The translations under genes were made by a program, and so were the position numbers. Shown here piece after piece: positions 5,290 to 7,041 of a DNA stretch of 7,041 bases. This stretch comes from Lysobacteraceae bacterium. GTDB taxonomy: Bacteria > Patescibacteriota > Patescibacteriia > JAACEG01. Every line of letters begins with the position of its first letter. Position 1 is the first letter of the stretch. Location: positions 1 to 7,041 of the forward strand of contig JAACEG010000027.1 in NCBI GenBank assembly GCA_011682665.1, in the 5' to 3' direction. The notes beneath the pieces were generated by a model. The model searched no databases. It was not told the origin of the DNA and was given only the letters and a program-made list of their open reading frames with translations.

Positions 5290-6939
5290 ATGTTAAAATT
5301 TTTAAACATAAAAAAATCTGAATTCAAATTAATATTTATTGTAAGCATTATTGCAATTATTTTTACTTCTTTGCCGTATCTTTATGGATATTTTAATTCT
5401 TCCAATGAATATTTTTACACCGGAGCACACCTCGCGCCCACAGATTTATTTGTTTATGAATCTTATATTAATCAAATTAAGGATGGAAATATAATGTTGG
5501 AAAATTTATTTAATAATGAATTATTTCCTGAAAAAAATTTTAATATCTTTTGGCTAATTATCGGATTATTTGCTAAAATATTTCATTTATCCGCTTTTCT
5601 GGCTTTTCATCTAACACGAATTTTATTAATTATTCCTTGCTTATTCGCAATTTATTTTCTGATATCTTATTTTTTTAAAAATATTGTTAAAAGAAAAATC
5701 GCTTTTCTCTTGATCAGTTTTTCGTCAGGATTAGGCGCTCTTTTATCTCCAATCTTAAATTCATCTTATTATGTTGAAATTGAAAAAGGATATTATAATT
5801 GGCCCTTAGATCTTTGGGCAACAGAATCTAATACTTTTCTAACTTTATATCAAAGCCCTCATTTTATTGCTTCGCTCACTTGCCTTATTTTAATTTTTCT
5901 TTTTTTTCTTATTGCTCTTGATACTAATAAAATAAAATACAGTTTGATCGCCGGAATAACAGCTTTGTTTTATTTTAATTTTCATCCCTTTTTTTTAATT
6001 ACTATTTTTAGTGTAATATCCGTATATTTGATTATTCTTCTTTTGCAAAAACAAAAAAAGATTTTTTTAAAGGGAATGAAACATCTTTTTATAATCGGTT
6101 TTATTTCTTTACCGTCAATTTTATATCATTTAACGAAAATCTTAGTTGATCCAATAACTCAAGAAAAAGCGAAACAAAATTTATGCGCCACGCCGTCTCT
6201 TTTTATAACGATAATAAGTTATGGAATCCCCTTATTTTTGGCAATTTATGGAATCTATTATTTAATAAAAAACAAAAAAATAAATAATAAAAATCTTTTT
6301 TTAATTGTTTGGTTTATTATAAATTTTATTTTAATATTTTGTCCGTTAATTGCCTTCCAAAGAAGACTTACTATGGGGATGCAAATCCCAATAGTAATTC
6401 TGTCTGTCATCGCCATATTTGTTATTTATGAAAATATTAAAAATTTAAAATTTATATCTAATTTTAAAAAAAGTAAAGCAGTAACTATTTTGTTATTATC
6501 TTTTATTTTTATATTCTTAAGTTTATCTAATTTATATGTAATCACAGAAGGCTTTATTGTCTCTTATCAAAAAATGAACTATCTGCATACTTCAAAAATA
6601 CAAGCAATGCTCTGGATTAAACAAAACGTCAAAAAAAATGAAACTATTTTTTCATCTGTTTTAATAGGAAATATTATACCGGCAATAGCGACAAAAAAAG
6701 TTTACGCCGGCCATTGGGTAGAAACAACAAACTCTGAATACAAGAGAAACAAAATAGTTTGGTTCTTTAGAACTAATAAATCAGATAAACAAAAAAAGAA
6801 ATTTTTAAAAAATTCCCGAATTGATTATATTTTTTACAGCAATTTAGAGCAAAACATTGGCTCCTTTAATCCTGATGAGAAAAAATATTTAAAAAAAGTT
6901 TATGATAATAAAGATGTCCAAATCTACAAAGTGCTTTGA
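5290..6939 (+). CDS. GT-C-like polytopic membrane protein with C-terminal soluble domain, putative glycosyltransferase
   Basis: The 549-residue protein has about 11-12 hydrophobic helices between residues 12 and 413, then a soluble tail (about 420-549). The first loop contains TGAHLAPTDLFVYESYINQI (44-63); D52 sits where GT-C enzymes keep a catalytic acidic residue, followed by a conserved-looking INQIKDGN. FQRRLTMGMQIPI (356-368) precedes a late helix, as in related proteins. The tail has AMLWIKQNVKKNETIFSS (439-456), then GNIIPAIATKKVYAGHWVET (460-479) and IDYIFYS (511-517). This Gly-Asn ... Pro-Ala ... GHW-x-ET arrangement recurs in uncharacterised bacterial GT-C-type proteins whose tails are thought to lie outside the cell. 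TAA at 5272-5274 closes the frame upstream, so the ATG at 5290 is the natural start; no Shine-Dalgarno is seen. It is separated from the upstream five-gene cluster by repeats and may be transcribed separately. Donor and acceptor are unknown. Confidence 0.75.
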   Translation: MLKFLNIKKSEFKLIFIVSIIAIIFTSLPYLYGYFNSSNEYFYTGAHLAPTDLFVYESYINQIKDGNIMLENLFNNELFPEKNFNIFWLIIGLFAKIFHLSAFLAFHLTRILLIIPCLFAIYFLISYFFKNIVKRKIAFLLISFSSGLGALLSPILNSSYYVEIEKGYYNWPLDLWATESNTFLTLYQSPHFIASLTCLILIFLFFLIALDTNKIKYSLIAGITALFYFNFHPFFLITIFSVISVYLIILLLQKQKKIFLKGMKHLFIIGFISLPSILYHLTKILVDPITQEKAKQNLCATPSLFITIISYGIPLFLAIYGIYYLIKNKKINNKNLFLIVWFIINFILIFCPLIAFQRRLTMGMQIPIVILSVIAIFVIYENIKNLKFISNFKKSKAVTILLLSFIFIFLSLSNLYVITEGFIVSYQKMNYLHTSKIQAMLWIKQNVKKNETIFSSVLIGNIIPAIATKKVYAGHWVETTNSEYKRNKIVWFFRTNKSDKQKKKFLKNSRIDYIFYSNLEQNIGSFNPDEKKYLKKVYDNKDVQIYKVL

Positions 6940-6961
6940 ATAATTTTTAAATGTATCCCCA

Positions 6962-6990
6962 TTTACTCAGCGATTATTCTTTGTTAAAAT
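6962..6990 (+). promoter_or_regulatory. Candidate promoter with extended -10, pointing off the right edge
   Basis: TTTACT (6962-6967, four of six to TTGACA) is 17 bases from TAAAAT (6985-6990), which is preceded by TGT, giving an extended -10 (TGTTAAAAT). Transcription would begin near 6997 and run into sequence beyond 7041. The remainder of 6940-7041 shows no gene and no convincing terminator. Confidence 0.4.
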
Positions 6991-7041
6991 AGAAGTATAA
7001 ATTGTAATATTATTTATATAAATTTTAAATAATATAAATAT

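Noticed and set aside
6937..6939. TGA read as glycine or tryptophan, extending the last gene
   Set aside because: Readthrough would add only about 16 residues before the next TAA, the protein already ends at a natural point after YKVL, and no other gene here needs an internal TGA.
6948..6965. TAAATG/CATTTA inverted repeat just after the last gene, as a terminator
   Set aside because: The stem is six mostly A-T pairs with no T-run after it, too weak to call.

Overview
The window is a strongly AT-rich stretch, roughly a quarter G+C by eye, with six protein genes. All six lie on the + strand and all act in building or moving sugars at a membrane. The standard genetic code fits: five genes end in TAA, one in TGA, and no internal TGA is needed. 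Small lysine-, isoleucine- and asparagine-rich proteins, dense packing, starts without Shine-Dalgarno motifs and scattered G+C-rich palindromes together suggest a candidate phyla radiation (Patescibacteria, Parcubacteria-like) bacterium. That placement is an inference from style, because no taxonomic marker gene is present.

Layout. At 1-533 is the 3' end of a multi-membrane GT39/PMT-like glycosyltransferase that begins before the window; the ATG at 78 is internal. At 536-1270 is a soluble family 2 glycosyltransferase of the dolichyl-phosphate glucose/mannose synthase type. At 1257-2243, overlapping it by 14 bases, is a second family 2 enzyme with two C-terminal membrane helices (GtrB/ArnC-like). 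At 2255-3724 and 3729-5042 are two polytopic GT-C-fold proteins, the second resembling the MptA/MptB (GT87-like) polyprenyl-phosphate-mannose mannosyltransferases. These five genes are packed within 11 bases of each other or overlap, so they are probably one operon. A 247-base gap (5043-5289) is filled with hairpin-forming G-run/C-run repeats. Then comes a sixth gene (5290-6939), another GT-C-like protein with a C-terminal soluble domain. The last 102 bases hold no gene but carry a plausible promoter pointing off the right edge.

How they may work together. The two family 2 enzymes would load sugars from nucleotide donors onto polyprenyl phosphate at the inner face of the membrane. The four GT-C-type membrane proteins would then use such lipid-linked sugars at the outer face to build a surface glycan or glycosylate proteins. 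Sugar identity and acceptor cannot be read from the sequence.

The most unusual signal is a 34-base G+C-rich palindromic element at 1450-1483. It lies inside the second family 2 enzyme and is translated in frame as about a dozen extra residues, much as Rickettsia palindromic elements are. The intergenic repeat block, with near-matching inverted ends, is the second signal worth pursuing.
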